DNA of 64,000 nt from Bacillaceae bacterium (GCA_017656265.1 JACDOD010000012.1:1-64000), one strand, 5' to 3'. Positions 40,304-49,470 are shown, counted from the first letter of the stretch. Notes: generated from the sequence alone by a model not told the origin. Numbers and translations: made by a program.

Positions 40304-41674
40304 ATGAAAAAGTTTTTTGCTTTGGTTCTCATGATTACCATGATTGGTCTCGCTGCCTGCAGCGAAGACACAGGACAGGATGATTCAGACGGTCAGAATC
40401 AAGGAAATGAACAAAAACAGAGTGATACAGCTGATTATTCTGGTTCAGCGCTTGAAGCGGCTTATGAAGGAAAATTTGAGGGGACAACCGTTTCCATATT
40501 GGGCCCATTTTCTGGTGCTGATGAAGTGAAATTTAATGAAACGATTAAAGGTTTTGAGGAAAAAACCGGTATCGATATTGTTTACGAATATGCCAATGAT
40601 TTTGGAACCGTTCTGAACATTCGGATAGACGGCGGGAATGCACCGGATATCGCCAACTTCCCGCAGCCTGGTCTCCTGGAGGATTTTGTGAAAGAGGGAC
40701 ATATTTTAGATGTATCGGAGTTTCTGAAAAAAGATTACCTGGAAAGCCAATATAGTCCGAGCTGGATTGATATGAGTACGATGGAAGGACCGAATGGCGA
40801 AATGGTTGCAGGAGTCTGGCAGCGTGCGAATGCGAAAAGTTTGGTTTGGTACCCGAAAAAAGCCTTTGAACAAGCCGGTTATGAAGTGCCGACTACCTGG
40901 GATGAACTGATGGATCTTACAGAACAAATCGCAAAGGACGGCTACACGCCATGGGCCATCGGAATTGAAAGCGGAGAAGCGACAGGCTGGCCAGCTACTG
41001 ACTAGGTAGAAGAAATTATGCTTCGAACCACCTCGCTGGAAAACTATGATAAGTGGGTCACTGGTGAACTTCCATTTACATCCGATGAAGTTAAACGTGC
41101 CTTTGAAATCATGTCAGAAATCTGGATGAATGATGAGTACGTGTATGGGGGAGCTGCATCAATTGTCACTACAAACTTTGGGGATGCGCCAAAGGTAATG
41201 TTTACGAATCCTCCGAAGGCATTCCTCCATAAGCAGGGCAACTTCATTACCAGCTTCTTCCCGGAAGGTGTAACAGCAGAGGAATACGATTTCTTCTATC
41301 TGCCGCCAATTGATGAACAGTATGGCAAACCGGTATTAGTCGGAGGAGATATTATGGCTATGCTGAATGACCGTCCGGAAGTTCGTGCGGTGATGGAATA
41401 CTTCACAAAGGGTGAGTCTCTCAAAACGTGGATTCAATCTGGCGGGGCGATTTCACCTCACCAGGATTCTAACCTGGACTGGTATCAAAATGATGTTGAA
41501 CGTAAAGTGGCGGAAATTATTTTACAAGCGGATAGCGTCCGTTTCGATGGGTCTGACTTAATGCCGGGTGAAGTAGGCACAGGTACATTCTGGACCGGAA
41601 TGACGGACTATATCAGCGGACAGGTTGGCCTGGAAGAGGCATTAGAAGAAATACAGTCCGGATTTGATCGATAA
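40304..41674 (+). pseudogene. Sugar ABC transporter substrate-binding lipoprotein (AglE-like) with in-frame amber stop
   Basis: The reading frame runs from ATG 40304 (GAGGGGAAGG upstream) to TAA 41674, 456 sense positions, interrupted only by TAG at 41003-41005. On each side the protein is normal: lipobox LAAC, SILGPFSGADEVKF, GYTPWAIGIESGEATGWPAT-D before the stop, and VEEIMLRTTSLENYDKWVTG after it. Homologues of this alpha-glucoside binder family have Trp at this spot (GWPxTDW), so TGG to TAG by one base is the simplest reading. ATG 41018 could restart translation of the C-terminal half only. Either a recent loss of function, a sequencing error or suppression; the rest of the operon looks intact. 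Confidence 0.88.
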
Positions 41675-41691
41675 GTGATTCAAACATGTAA

Positions 41692-41723
41692 AAAGGGTCG
41701 AGATTCCGTATCTTCGGCCCTTT
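41692..41723 (+). terminator. Intercistronic hairpin after the sugar-binding gene
   Basis: AAAGGGTCGAGA pairs with TCTTCGGCCCTTT around a short loop, followed by CTTTC. Third case in this window of a stem-loop directly after a binding-protein gene. Confidence 0.65.
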
Positions 41724-41762
41724 CTTTCACGTAATTTATCTGAGTTATTTGGAGGTATCCAG

Positions 41763-42875
41763 ATGCGGACACAACTAAATCATGAGAAATCTCCTTCCCG
41801 GACATCCGGGAAGACGATGTTTTCGGCTATTTTGCTAACAGTGCTTATCCCCTTTTTAATATTGTATGGAAACTGGCTGCTGGTCGATTTTTTTAGGGAT
41901 ACCAGTTTAAACCCGATCTTTTTAACGCTGATTGCAGTTGTATGGGGTTCAATTGGATTCTTTGCCATATACGCCGGGTTGAATTGGATGATTTCAAGCT
42001 ATCCTGAGCGCCTGAAGAAAACCATTCAGCCCTGGGTTTTTGTAGGTCCCGCACTGCTCCTGTTAATCTGGCTGCTTCTGGCTCCTGCTATTCGGACGTT
42101 ATGGCTCAGTTTTCATGATCCCCAGGGAGAAGTGCTGGTCGGACTGGAAAATTACATCACGATTTTTACTGACCGTTCCATGCTTTTATCCATCATAAAC
42201 ACATTATTATGGGTTTTGTTTGGGGCTACTTCCTGTGTAGTCCTCGGACTACTGGTAGCAATATTGGCGGACCGGAGCAGTTTTGAACGGACAGCAAAAG
42301 CGATTATTTTTATGCCCATCGCCATTTCCTTTGTAGGCGCAGGCGTCATCTGGAAATTCATTTATGCATACAGGCCTCCAGGCGAAGAACAGATTGGGCT
42401 GTTAAATGCAATTGTTCAGTTTTTTGGGGGAGAACCTCAGGCCTGGACCACATTGTTTCAGCCATGGAATACCTTTTTTCTGATCATCATTCTAATATGG
42501 ATGCAAACCGGTTTTGCGATGGTTTTATTTTCGGCTGCGATTAAAGGTGTACCGGAAGAAATCATGGAAGCAGCCCGCATAGATGGGGCGTCTGAAGTGC
42601 GCATCTTTTTTAGCATCATCATTCCTTATATAAAAAACACCATTATTGCCGTTACGACAACGATTGTCATTTTTACGCTGAAAATTTTTGATATCGTCAT
42701 GGTTATGACCGGGGGAAAGTACGGGACTGAGGTGATCGCTACAAAATTTTATAAGGAATATTTTCTTTATCACAACACCGGTACGGGTTCAGCACTGGCA
42801 ATCTTGCTGTTAATCGCTGTTATACCAGTTATTTTGATGAATGTATTTAGTGTGAAGAAGGAGGAGGGATTCTGA
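41763..42875 (+). CDS. Sugar ABC transporter permease (AglF/MalF-type)
   Basis: 370 residues, GGAGG upstream. Two extra N-terminal membrane segments (about 22-45 and 50-75) precede the usual six. ATPase-contact loop EIMEAARIDGASEVRIFFSI. Most like the AglF subunit of alpha-glucoside (sucrose, maltose, trehalose) importers. Stop overlaps the next start (TGATG). Confidence 0.9.
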   Translation: MRTQLNHEKSPSRTSGKTMFSAILLTVLIPFLILYGNWLLVDFFRDTSLNPIFLTLIAVVWGSIGFFAIYAGLNWMISSYPERLKKTIQPWVFVGPALLLLIWLLLAPAIRTLWLSFHDPQGEVLVGLENYITIFTDRSMLLSIINTLLWVLFGATSCVVLGLLVAILADRSSFERTAKAIIFMPIAISFVGAGVIWKFIYAYRPPGEEQIGLLNAIVQFFGGEPQAWTTLFQPWNTFFLIIILIWMQTGFAMVLFSAAIKGVPEEIMEAARIDGASEVRIFFSIIIPYIKNTIIAVTTTIVIFTLKIFDIVMVMTGGKYGTEVIATKFYKEYFLYHNTGTGSALAILLLIAVIPVILMNVFSVKKEEGF

Positions 42876-43960
42876 TGAACAAGAAAAAACGGGGAAAATG
42901 GATCGTCAACACCGTTCTTTTTGTCATTTGTCTGATCTGGGTTCTTCCGACGGCTGGTCTTCTCGTCTCCTCCTTTAAAAGTGCGGGTGACATTAATGAA
43001 TCAGGCTGGTGGAAAATCTTCCCCCATCGGGAATGGATCACACAGGAAACCGTTTCTTTGCCTGAAGACACGAATGTTGATGAACCCATTCAAATCGGTT
43101 CCGTTATACTGACCGATGAGGAATTGCGGGAAGGTGCGGTTCAGGAAGGCGGCAAGCGGCTGATCTGGGGGAACCGGCTGACGAAAGAGGTCGCAATTCA
43201 AGAGAAAAACTGGGTAATGAATCTTAATTTTACGGCTGATAACTATAAATTTGTTTTGATGGGGAGTACTTATGAAATTGTAGATGAAAATGGGTTTAAA
43301 AAGAAAATGCAGGGTGATCATTTATTCCGTGCATTCTTGAATTCCATTGCGGTTACGGTGCCTTCCACGTTGATTCCTTTAACCGTGGCAACTTTTTCGG
43401 CGTATGGGTTTGCCTGGATGAGATTTCCCGGTAAGCGGATGTTATTTTTTACCGTTGTAGGACTGCTGGTCATCCCGATTCAGGTTGCACTGGTTCCGAT
43501 TTATAAGGATTTTATTAGTATCGGAATAAATGGAAGCTACCTTTCTGTGTGGCTGGCTCACACAGCCTTTGGACTTCCGCTGACAACCTATTTTATGCAC
43601 AACTACATCAGCCAGATTCCTAAAGATATTTTTGAGTCTGCATTTATGGACGGGGCTTCTCATTTTAAGATTTTTTCAAGGCTGATCCTGCCGCTATCCA
43701 TTCCAGCTATCGCATCCATCGGAATTTTCCAGTTCATCTGGGTATGGAATGATTATCTGATTTCCCTTGTATTTTTAGGCGGAATACCTGAAGCAAAAGT
43801 GCTGACAATGAAACTGGCTGATATGATTGGAACCCGGGGAGATCAATGGCACTTACTGACATCAGGTGCATTTATATCTCTTATTCTTCCATTAACCATT
43901 TTCTTCTTGCTGCAGCGTTATTTTGTGAAGGGTATGCTGGGTGGATCTGTGAAAGGGTAA
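42875..43960 (+). CDS. Sugar ABC transporter permease (AglG/MalG-type)
   Basis: 361 residues. After the first membrane segment there is a long extracellular insert (about residues 40-140, starting NESGWWKIFPHREW) typical of AglG. ATPase-contact loop IFESAFMDGASHFKIFSRLI. Six membrane segments. No cognate ATPase gene lies in the window, so a shared MsmX/MsmK-type ATPase encoded elsewhere is expected to power it. Confidence 0.9.
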   Translation: MNKKKRGKWIVNTVLFVICLIWVLPTAGLLVSSFKSAGDINESGWWKIFPHREWITQETVSLPEDTNVDEPIQIGSVILTDEELREGAVQEGGKRLIWGNRLTKEVAIQEKNWVMNLNFTADNYKFVLMGSTYEIVDENGFKKKMQGDHLFRAFLNSIAVTVPSTLIPLTVATFSAYGFAWMRFPGKRMLFFTVVGLLVIPIQVALVPIYKDFISIGINGSYLSVWLAHTAFGLPLTTYFMHNYISQIPKDIFESAFMDGASHFKIFSRLILPLSIPAIASIGIFQFIWVWNDYLISLVFLGGIPEAKVLTMKLADMIGTRGDQWHLLTSGAFISLILPLTIFFLLQRYFVKGMLGGSVKG

Positions 43961-44026
43961 CGGGTTTGTATCCGATCACTTTGAAATCAGAATAGACAGT
44001 ATTGATAATAGGTCAGGTGACATGAA

Positions 44027-45547
44027 ATGAATAAACATCAGCTGGAAATACAAAAAGCTCAACAATATATTGAACAATATGCAGAACAGGTAAAACAGTC
44101 AAAATGGTACTTGCAATATCACATTGCTCCTCCTGCCTTCTGGATGAATGACCCCAATGGCTTAAGTTTTTTCCGGGATGAATATCATGTTTTTTATCAG
44201 CACCATCCCTTTTCTCCTGAATGGGGACCCATGTACTGGGGACATGTCAAAAGTAAAGACCTGGTTCACTGGGAGCATCTCCCCATTGCTCTGGCTCCGG
44301 AATCGCCATATGATAGAGACGGCTGTTTTTCAGGGAGTGCCATCGAGAAGGATGGAAAGTTATATGTGATGTATACCGGGAACAGGTGGACTGGAGCTGA
44401 TCAGGACAGGGATTTAAAACAGGTGCAATGCTTAGCCGTCAGTGAAGATGGGGTTCAATTTGAAAAGGCCATCGAGAACCCTGTGCTTTCGAATCCTCCG
44501 GAGGGGAATATCCACCCCCTGCATTTTCGAGATCCAAAGGTATGGAAGCACGGAGAATTCTACTATTCGATCATTGGATCAAGGACAATGGACCATCGGG
44601 GGCAGGCGCTGTGCTATCAGTCGAAAGATTTAGTTCGCTGGGAATTTTTGGATGTCGCAGCCAAAAGTGACGGATCATTAGGATACATGTGGGAATGTCC
44701 AAATCTGTTTCATCTGGATGGCAGGGATGTCCTTATGTTTTCACCACAGGGCATGAATCCTGAAGGGAATTTAAATCAAAATGATCACCAGTCCGGTTAT
44801 GTGATGGGAAACTTTGATTATAAAAAGGGTCTGCTGGATCATGGTAACTTTTATCTGCTGGATTATGGGTTCGATTTTTATGCGCCTCAGGTTATGAAAA
44901 CTCCGGACGGACGAACCGTTTTAATGGCCTGGATGGCGATGTGGGAAAGTGACATGCCGGAAAAAGAGGATCAGTGGGCAGGAGCGATGACCATCCCGAG
45001 GGAGTTAAAGGTGAAGGATGGGAAAATTCTATCTAGTCCTCTAGCAGAATTAAAGCAATTGCGTCACGATCCAGTCGCCTACCAGAATGAATGGGTCAAA
45101 GGAACCTGTACTTTCCCAGGTGTAGAAGGAGATTGTTTAGAGCTGGAGATTCTGGTGGACGTAAAGCAGGCCCGTACATTTGATATTGTGTTCAGAATGG
45201 GGGATGAGGAACAGACCGTTTTAAGGTTTGACCGCAGAGGGAAAGTAATCACCCTTGACCGGAACCGATCCGGAAAGGGGGAAGGCGGTCAGCGCCAGGT
45301 CCCTATTGAGTTAAACCAAAACCGGCTGTATTTGCAGGTACTCCTGGATAAATCTTCGGTTGAGATTTTTGTCAATGGCGGAGAACAGGTGATGACGGCA
45401 AGAATTTATCCGGACGAATCCTCGAAAGGCATACAGTTTTACAGTGATCGGGAAGTTGAGCTTATTACCCTGAAGAAATGGGCCTTAAAACCTTCTATTT
45501 CTTTTGAAGGTATTCTCCGGAAAGGAGGGATATGTAGCCGTGGGTAG
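44027..45547 (+). CDS. Sucrose-6-phosphate hydrolase / beta-fructofuranosidase (GH32)
   Basis: 506 residues, cytosolic. GH32 catalytic motifs are complete: WMNDPNGL (nucleophile Asp42), FRDPKVW (transition-state Asp) and WECPNLF (acid/base Glu). C-terminal beta-sandwich ends with SSVEIFVNGGEQVMTARIYP. It cleaves sucrose or sucrose-6-phosphate. Since uptake here is by ABC transporter and not PTS, free sucrose is the more likely substrate, giving glucose plus fructose for the following fructokinase. Confidence 0.93.
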   Translation: MNKHQLEIQKAQQYIEQYAEQVKQSKWYLQYHIAPPAFWMNDPNGLSFFRDEYHVFYQHHPFSPEWGPMYWGHVKSKDLVHWEHLPIALAPESPYDRDGCFSGSAIEKDGKLYVMYTGNRWTGADQDRDLKQVQCLAVSEDGVQFEKAIENPVLSNPPEGNIHPLHFRDPKVWKHGEFYYSIIGSRTMDHRGQALCYQSKDLVRWEFLDVAAKSDGSLGYMWECPNLFHLDGRDVLMFSPQGMNPEGNLNQNDHQSGYVMGNFDYKKGLLDHGNFYLLDYGFDFYAPQVMKTPDGRTVLMAWMAMWESDMPEKEDQWAGAMTIPRELKVKDGKILSSPLAELKQLRHDPVAYQNEWVKGTCTFPGVEGDCLELEILVDVKQARTFDIVFRMGDEEQTVLRFDRRGKVITLDRNRSGKGEGGQRQVPIELNQNRLYLQVLLDKSSVEIFVNGGEQVMTARIYPDESSKGIQFYSDREVELITLKKWALKPSISFEGILRKGGICSRG

Positions 45548-46541
45548 AATGGAAGTAGCCTGTGTAGGTGAACTGCTCATTGATTTTTTTTGTACGGATA
45601 TAGATGTTGATCTGGTTGCCGGTTCGAATTTTCAAAAACAGGCTGGAGGTGCGCCTGCTAACGTGGCAGCAGCGGTGACCCGTCTTGGCGGAAAAGCGTT
45701 ATTTGCTGGAAAAGTGGGAGCAGATCCCTTTGGGGATTTTTTGGTTCAGGTTTTGGACAGGGAGCAGGTAGATACGTCTATGATTCTAAGGGATTCTGAG
45801 AATATGACAACGATGGCATTTGTGTCGCTGACAGGTGACGGTGAAAGGGACTTTGTGTTTTCCAGTGGAGCTGACGGGAATGTGACGATGGATGAACTGG
45901 ATGAAGGCCGAATATTGGAATCAGGCATCATTCATTTTGGGTCTGCTACTGCATTGCTCGATACCCCAATGAGGGAAACTTATTTTTCGTTGATGGAAAA
46001 GGCAAAGGACAAAGGGAATCTGATTTCCTTTGATCCCAATTACCGTGCGGATTTGTGGAAAGGAAAGGAGTCAGAGTTTATAAAGCTGGTTGAGAAAGCA
46101 ATTTCCTTTGCAGACTTTGTAAAAGTGAGTGAAGAGGAACTGGCTTTCATCAGCCAGCGGGAGAGTCTGGAAGAAGGGACAACGATCCTGCATGAGCTTG
46201 GAGCCAAAACCATCGCCGTCACCCTCGGCTCCAGAGGCACCCTCCTTTCCATTTGCCCAAATCGCGCCCCCTCCTCTTCACATGGTGCCTGTCACTTGTC
46301 GAAAAATCTTTTGGTGCCGAGTATGTCGATTAAGGCTGTGGATTCAACTGGCGCCGGAGATGCATTTGTGGGAGGAGTGCTGTATCAGTTGTCCAACAGA
46401 CCTACTCCTAAAGAGGCATTAACAGATATTGAAGGAATGAAGGAGATTATTGGTTTTGCTAATAAAGTCGGTGCCATCACCTGTACGAAAATTGGTGCAA
46501 TTTCAGCTTTGCCGAGTATAGAAGAGATAGAAAAGTATTAA
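45540..46541 (+). CDS. Fructokinase (PfkB family) carrying an in-frame repeat insertion
   Basis: 333 residues from GTG 45540 (AGGAGG 11 bases upstream; ATG 45549 also possible), overlapping the GH32 gene by 8 bp. PfkB motifs: VGELLIDFF, QAGGAPANVAAAVTRLGGKA, and the C-terminal DSTGAGDAFVGGVLYQL with the catalytic Asp. Phosphorylates fructose released from sucrose. Oddity: between GTLLS and VPSMSIKAVDSTGAGD the protein reads ICPNRAPSSSHGACHLSKNL, about 20 residues that include the translation of a family-A intergenic repeat (46284-46310). Frame and active site survive, so the enzyme may still work with an enlarged surface loop. Confidence 0.9.
   Translation: MGRMEVACVGELLIDFFCTDIDVDLVAGSNFQKQAGGAPANVAAAVTRLGGKALFAGKVGADPFGDFLVQVLDREQVDTSMILRDSENMTTMAFVSLTGDGERDFVFSSGADGNVTMDELDEGRILESGIIHFGSATALLDTPMRETYFSLMEKAKDKGNLISFDPNYRADLWKGKESEFIKLVEKAISFADFVKVSEEELAFISQRESLEEGTTILHELGAKTIAVTLGSRGTLLSICPNRAPSSSHGACHLSKNLLVPSMSIKAVDSTGAGDAFVGGVLYQLSNRPTPKEALTDIEGMKEIIGFANKVGAITCTKIGAISALPSIEEIEKY
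46284..46310 (+). repeat. Family-A repeat copy inside the fructokinase gene
   Basis: GGTGCCTGTCACTTGTCGAA then AAATCTT, the same as the intergenic copies at 56605 and (reverse) 49518. Translated in frame as GACHLSKNL. Confidence 0.92.
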
Positions 46542-46544
46542 ACG

Positions 46545-46584
46545 GGTGCCTGTCACTTGTCGAATTCGACAAGTGACAGGCACT
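46545..46584. repeat. Family-A repeat, complete palindrome after fructokinase
   Basis: GGTGCCTGTCACTTGTCGAA joined to TTCGACAAGTGACAGGCAC, followed by TTTTACA. Starts 3 bases after the fructokinase stop and probably terminates the operon. Confidence 0.9.
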
Positions 46585-46670
46585 TTTACAATTCTTTAAA
46601 TATTTTCCTTTATAATAGAAGGAGACTATTGTTTTCCTTTTCTAATCTACAAAACTAAGGGGGGAGGATC

Positions 46671-47564
46671 ATGGAAATTAAAAAAGCTATTATTCCAGCA
46701 GCAGGTCTCGGAACCCGTTTCCTGCCGGCGACAAAAGCACAGCCGAAAGAAATGCTGCCTATTGTGGATAAACCCACGATTCAGTATATCGTGGAAGAGG
46801 CGGTAGCATCAGGAATAGAGGATATTTTGATTGTGAGTGGCAGGGGGAAACGAGCAATAGAAGATCACTTTGACAAATCGTATGAGCTGGAGGAGACCCT
46901 GGCGAAACGGAACAAGTTCGACCGGTTAAAGGAAGTTCAGGACATTGCTGAACTGGCGAATATTCATTACATAAGACAAAAGGAACCTAAGGGGCTGGGG
47001 CATGCCATCTGGTGTGCGCGTAAATTTATTGGGGATGAACCTTTTGCTGTCATGCTGGGAGATGACATCGTGAAGACGGAAGGGGCATCCCCCTGCATCC
47101 GTCAATTGATAGATGTTTATGAGCAATACCGTACTTCTGTCGTAGGTGTTCAGCCTGTAAAAAAAGAGGATGTATCAAAATATGGGATTATTGCCCCAAA
47201 GGGTGAAAAACTGAAAGAAGGAATAATCCCCATTGAATCCTTAGTAGAAAAACCAGATCAAGACCTGGCTCCTTCTAACTACGCCATTCTGGGACGTTAC
47301 GTTCTTACCCCTGAGATTTTTCAGATTTTAGAAGAGCTGCCGCCAGGGGCCGGAGGAGAAATTCAGCTGACAGATGCCATTAAAATTTTAAATCAGATCC
47401 AGGATGTATATGCCTATCAATTTAAAGGTGACCGTTATGACGTAGGAGACAAATTTGGGTTTATAAAAGCCACACTTGACTTTGCGTTGAGCCGGGAGGA
47501 TTTGAGGGATGACCTGGTATCATACATGAAAAAGATTTATGAGGAACAGCTTGATCGGAAATAG
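46671..47564 (+). CDS. galU: UTP-glucose-1-phosphate uridylyltransferase
   Basis: 297 residues, GGGGGGAGG upstream; a TATAAT at 46611-46616 is a likely -10. [20 protein letters not shown] is the nucleotide-binding start, with [59 protein letters not shown] and [10 protein letters not shown]. Makes UDP-glucose for cell-wall polymers, glycolipid and exopolysaccharide. Monocistronic. A nearby c-di-GMP-controlled surface gene makes an exopolysaccharide link attractive, but that is inference. Confidence 0.95.
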   Translation: MEIKKAIIPAAGLGTRFLPATKAQPKEMLPIVDKPTIQYIVEEAVASGIEDILIVSGRGKRAIEDHFDKSYELEETLAKRNKFDRLKEVQDIAELANIHYIRQKEPKGLGHAIWCARKFIGDEPFAVMLGDDIVKTEGASPCIRQLIDVYEQYRTSVVGVQPVKKEDVSKYGIIAPKGEKLKEGIIPIESLVEKPDQDLAPSNYAILGRYVLTPEIFQILEELPPGAGGEIQLTDAIKILNQIQDVYAYQFKGDRYDVGDKFGFIKATLDFALSREDLRDDLVSYMKKIYEEQLDRK

Positions 47565-47628
47565 CTTCATAGCTGCCCATTTTTAAAGGATAAAATGTTG
47601 AGTCGGTTACAATCTCCGGTGTAGGTTT

Positions 47629-47738
47629 TGTCCAGCTTCAGGCCCAGCCTCTCGAGCTGCTTCGGCCCCTGGGGATCAGGAAGCCTCCCCGCTGGCCCTT
47701 CAGCAGTTTCGGGGCTAAGCAGGTGCTTCCGCTATTTT
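47629..47738 (+). repeat. Family-B 110-115 bp repeat copy
   Basis: TGTCCAGCTTCAGGCCCAGC ... CTCGAGCTGCTTCGGCCCC ... TTTCGGGGCTAAGCAGGTGC ... TTCCGCTATTTT; same order of motifs as the copies at 54706 and 54825. Confidence 0.85.
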
Positions 47739-47857
47739 ATTTCAATTGACAAAAACTGACTATGTTATAAGACTTTATATATTTTCCAATTGTCCCGAAA
47801 AACCATTCCTATCATGTGCCTCTGGACGATTCTTCCTATTTTTCCTTTAGGGGCTAT

Positions 47858-47883
47858 TCGAAATATTTCGACAGTGATAGAAT
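47858..47883 (+). promoter_or_regulatory. Palindrome and -10 element upstream of the riboswitch
   Basis: TCGAAATATTTCGA (47858-47871) is a perfect 14-bp palindrome. TAGAAT (47878-47883) would start transcription at about 47890, precisely at the 5' end of the riboswitch fold. The -35 is poor, so an activator or alternative sigma factor may be needed. Confidence 0.45.
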
Positions 47884-47887
47884 AGGG

Positions 47888-47976
47888 GGGAAGGTACAGC
47901 CAGAGAAATCTGGTGTCACAAAGCTAAAGGGGCTAAGGGCGTTTGCCTATGCCAGCCAGCTGCCATTACCGCAAAA
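47888..47976 (+). promoter_or_regulatory. Cyclic di-GMP-I riboswitch (GEMM)
   Basis: All main GEMM-I elements are visible: closing stem GGTACAGC/GCTGCC, hairpin CCAGA-GAAA-TCTGG with a GNRA tetraloop (47900-47913), the conserved GTCACAAAGC (consensus GACGCAAAGC), AAAGGGGCTAAG (consensus RGGCCTAA), the second hairpin GGC-GTTT-GCC, and the 3' strand TATGCCAGCCAGCTGCC (tetraloop-receptor side). The ribosome binding site AAAGGAGG lies about 14 bases after the closing stem with an A-run between and no terminator, so control is more likely at translation or by an unseen alternative fold. Target: the acidic surface protein at 47996. Confidence 0.85.
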
Positions 47977-47995
47977 AAAAAAAGGAGGAAAGGTA

Positions 47996-49456
47996 ATGAA
48001 ACCCTATTTCAGCAAATGGTTTTTACTGTTTTCTGCTGCTATGATTATTTTCTCTTCCCCGACAATGGTTCTCGCCGATGATGATTGGGAAGAAGAAGAA
48101 CTGGAAGAATTAGAGGATGAGATTGAAGATTTGGAGGAAGAGCTTGAGGAACTGGATGAAGACGACGATGAAGAATCGGATGAAGATGACAGCGATGATC
48201 GTGGAAAAGGAAAAGAAAAGAAAAAGAAGATAGAAGAGAAACTAAAAGAAAAACGCAAAAAAATTGAAGAAAAGCTAGCAGAAAAACGCAAGAAACTGAA
48301 AGAGAACAAAGAAAAGCAAGAGGAAAAGCTGAAGGAGAAACAGGAAAAGCATCAAGAAAAACTTGAAAAAGCTGCAGAGAAACGCATAAAAACCATCGAA
48401 AAGCGATTGGAACATGTAGAGAAACATCTAGAAAAAATTAATGAACAAATGGAAGAGTACTTTGATGAAAGATTGGAAGATTTCGATGGTGAAGAGCTCG
48501 ATGATGATGAAGAACTAGAAGAAGATGAAGAACTAGAAGAAGATGAACATGAAGCAGATGAGGATGAAGAAGAATCTGAAAATGAATCAGAAGACGATGG
48601 TCAAGAAGAGAGCGATGATACCGACGACGAAGACCAGACTGAAGAAGTAAATGAAGAGGAAACAGAAGAAACTGATTCAGATGCTTCCAATGAAGTAACG
48701 GAAGAAGAGGCAGATCAAACAGCTGATCATGTTGATGACACTGAAGATTCAGATGAAGAAAGTGAACAGAACGAACAATCTGAATCTGAAGACAGTCAAG
48801 AAACGGACGAAGATGCAGAAGAAGACTCTGATGAGGAAACAGATGAAGAGGAAAAACTTGAAGTAGTCGATGAAGATGAAGAAGCGGAAGAAGAAGAGGA
48901 ATTGGAAGAATATGATGAACGTGCCAATAGTTTTTATGGCAAGTTGAATGCACAGCGCAACAAGCTGAATGCTATTGAAACTTATGTGAATAATCTGGAA
49001 AACTGGTTCGTTCAAAAATATGGAGAAGAAGCAGACTTATCTGAACTGGACGAGCTTCATGACTATATTGATGAGCTTAGAGAAGAAATAGCTGACTCAG
49101 AGAAACGTTTAGAAGAGTTAAAAGAGCAAATTAAGGAAGAAGTTACGAATCAAGAGGATGTAAAAGAATTTGATGAGAAAGAAAATGTTTCTGCGGACAA
49201 AGTTTGGGAAGTTCAGTTTAGTTCACCGCTGACGCAGGAACAAATCGATCAGCTGACCTTCCTGATTTTCGATGAAAATTATGACGTGGTGCCGGTTACG
49301 GTAACTTATGATGAAGAAAACACTTCTGTAGCTATTGCACCGGAAAATGGATACGAAACAGGAAAAACCTATACTTTATTCATTGCCCATGATGCCAGCA
49401 ACTCTGGCGAAATTTCGTTGAAAAATGCTGTGCAAATGGAATTTACTGTCCAGTAA
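47996..49456 (+). CDS. Acidic coiled-coil secreted protein under c-di-GMP riboswitch control
   Basis: 486 residues from ATG 47996 (AAAGGAGGAAAGG upstream; the open frame to 47816 crosses the riboswitch and is rejected). Signal peptide to about residue 29 (TMVLADDD). Then a Glu/Asp helix, a Lys/Glu coiled coil (about 60-160, EEKLKEKRKKIEEKLAEKRK), a very acidic Glu/Asp/Ser region (about 160-300), a second coiled coil (about 305-385) and a C-terminal SbsA-type Ig-like domain (about 400-486, VWEVQFSSPLTQEQ ... YETGKTYTLFIAHD). No covalent anchor. The same C-terminal domain type ends the giant cadherin protein at 6190. Probably an extracellular matrix or cell-envelope protein made according to the c-di-GMP level. 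Confidence 0.85.
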   Translation: MKPYFSKWFLLFSAAMIIFSSPTMVLADDDWEEEELEELEDEIEDLEEELEELDEDDDEESDEDDSDDRGKGKEKKKKIEEKLKEKRKKIEEKLAEKRKKLKENKEKQEEKLKEKQEKHQEKLEKAAEKRIKTIEKRLEHVEKHLEKINEQMEEYFDERLEDFDGEELDDDEELEEDEELEEDEHEADEDEEESENESEDDGQEESDDTDDEDQTEEVNEEETEETDSDASNEVTEEEADQTADHVDDTEDSDEESEQNEQSESEDSQETDEDAEEDSDEETDEEEKLEVVDEDEEAEEEEELEEYDERANSFYGKLNAQRNKLNAIETYVNNLENWFVQKYGEEADLSELDELHDYIDELREEIADSEKRLEELKEQIKEEVTNQEDVKEFDEKENVSADKVWEVQFSSPLTQEQIDQLTFLIFDENYDVVPVTVTYDEENTSVAIAPENGYETGKTYTLFIAHDASNSGEISLKNAVQMEFTVQ

Positions 49457-49470
49457 GCTATAATCCAGGA

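Noticed and set aside
48438..48953. Minus-strand ORF of 171 residues rich in Leu/His
   Set aside because: Antisense of the Glu/Asp-rich coding region; composition is an artefact of GAA/GAT codons read in reverse.
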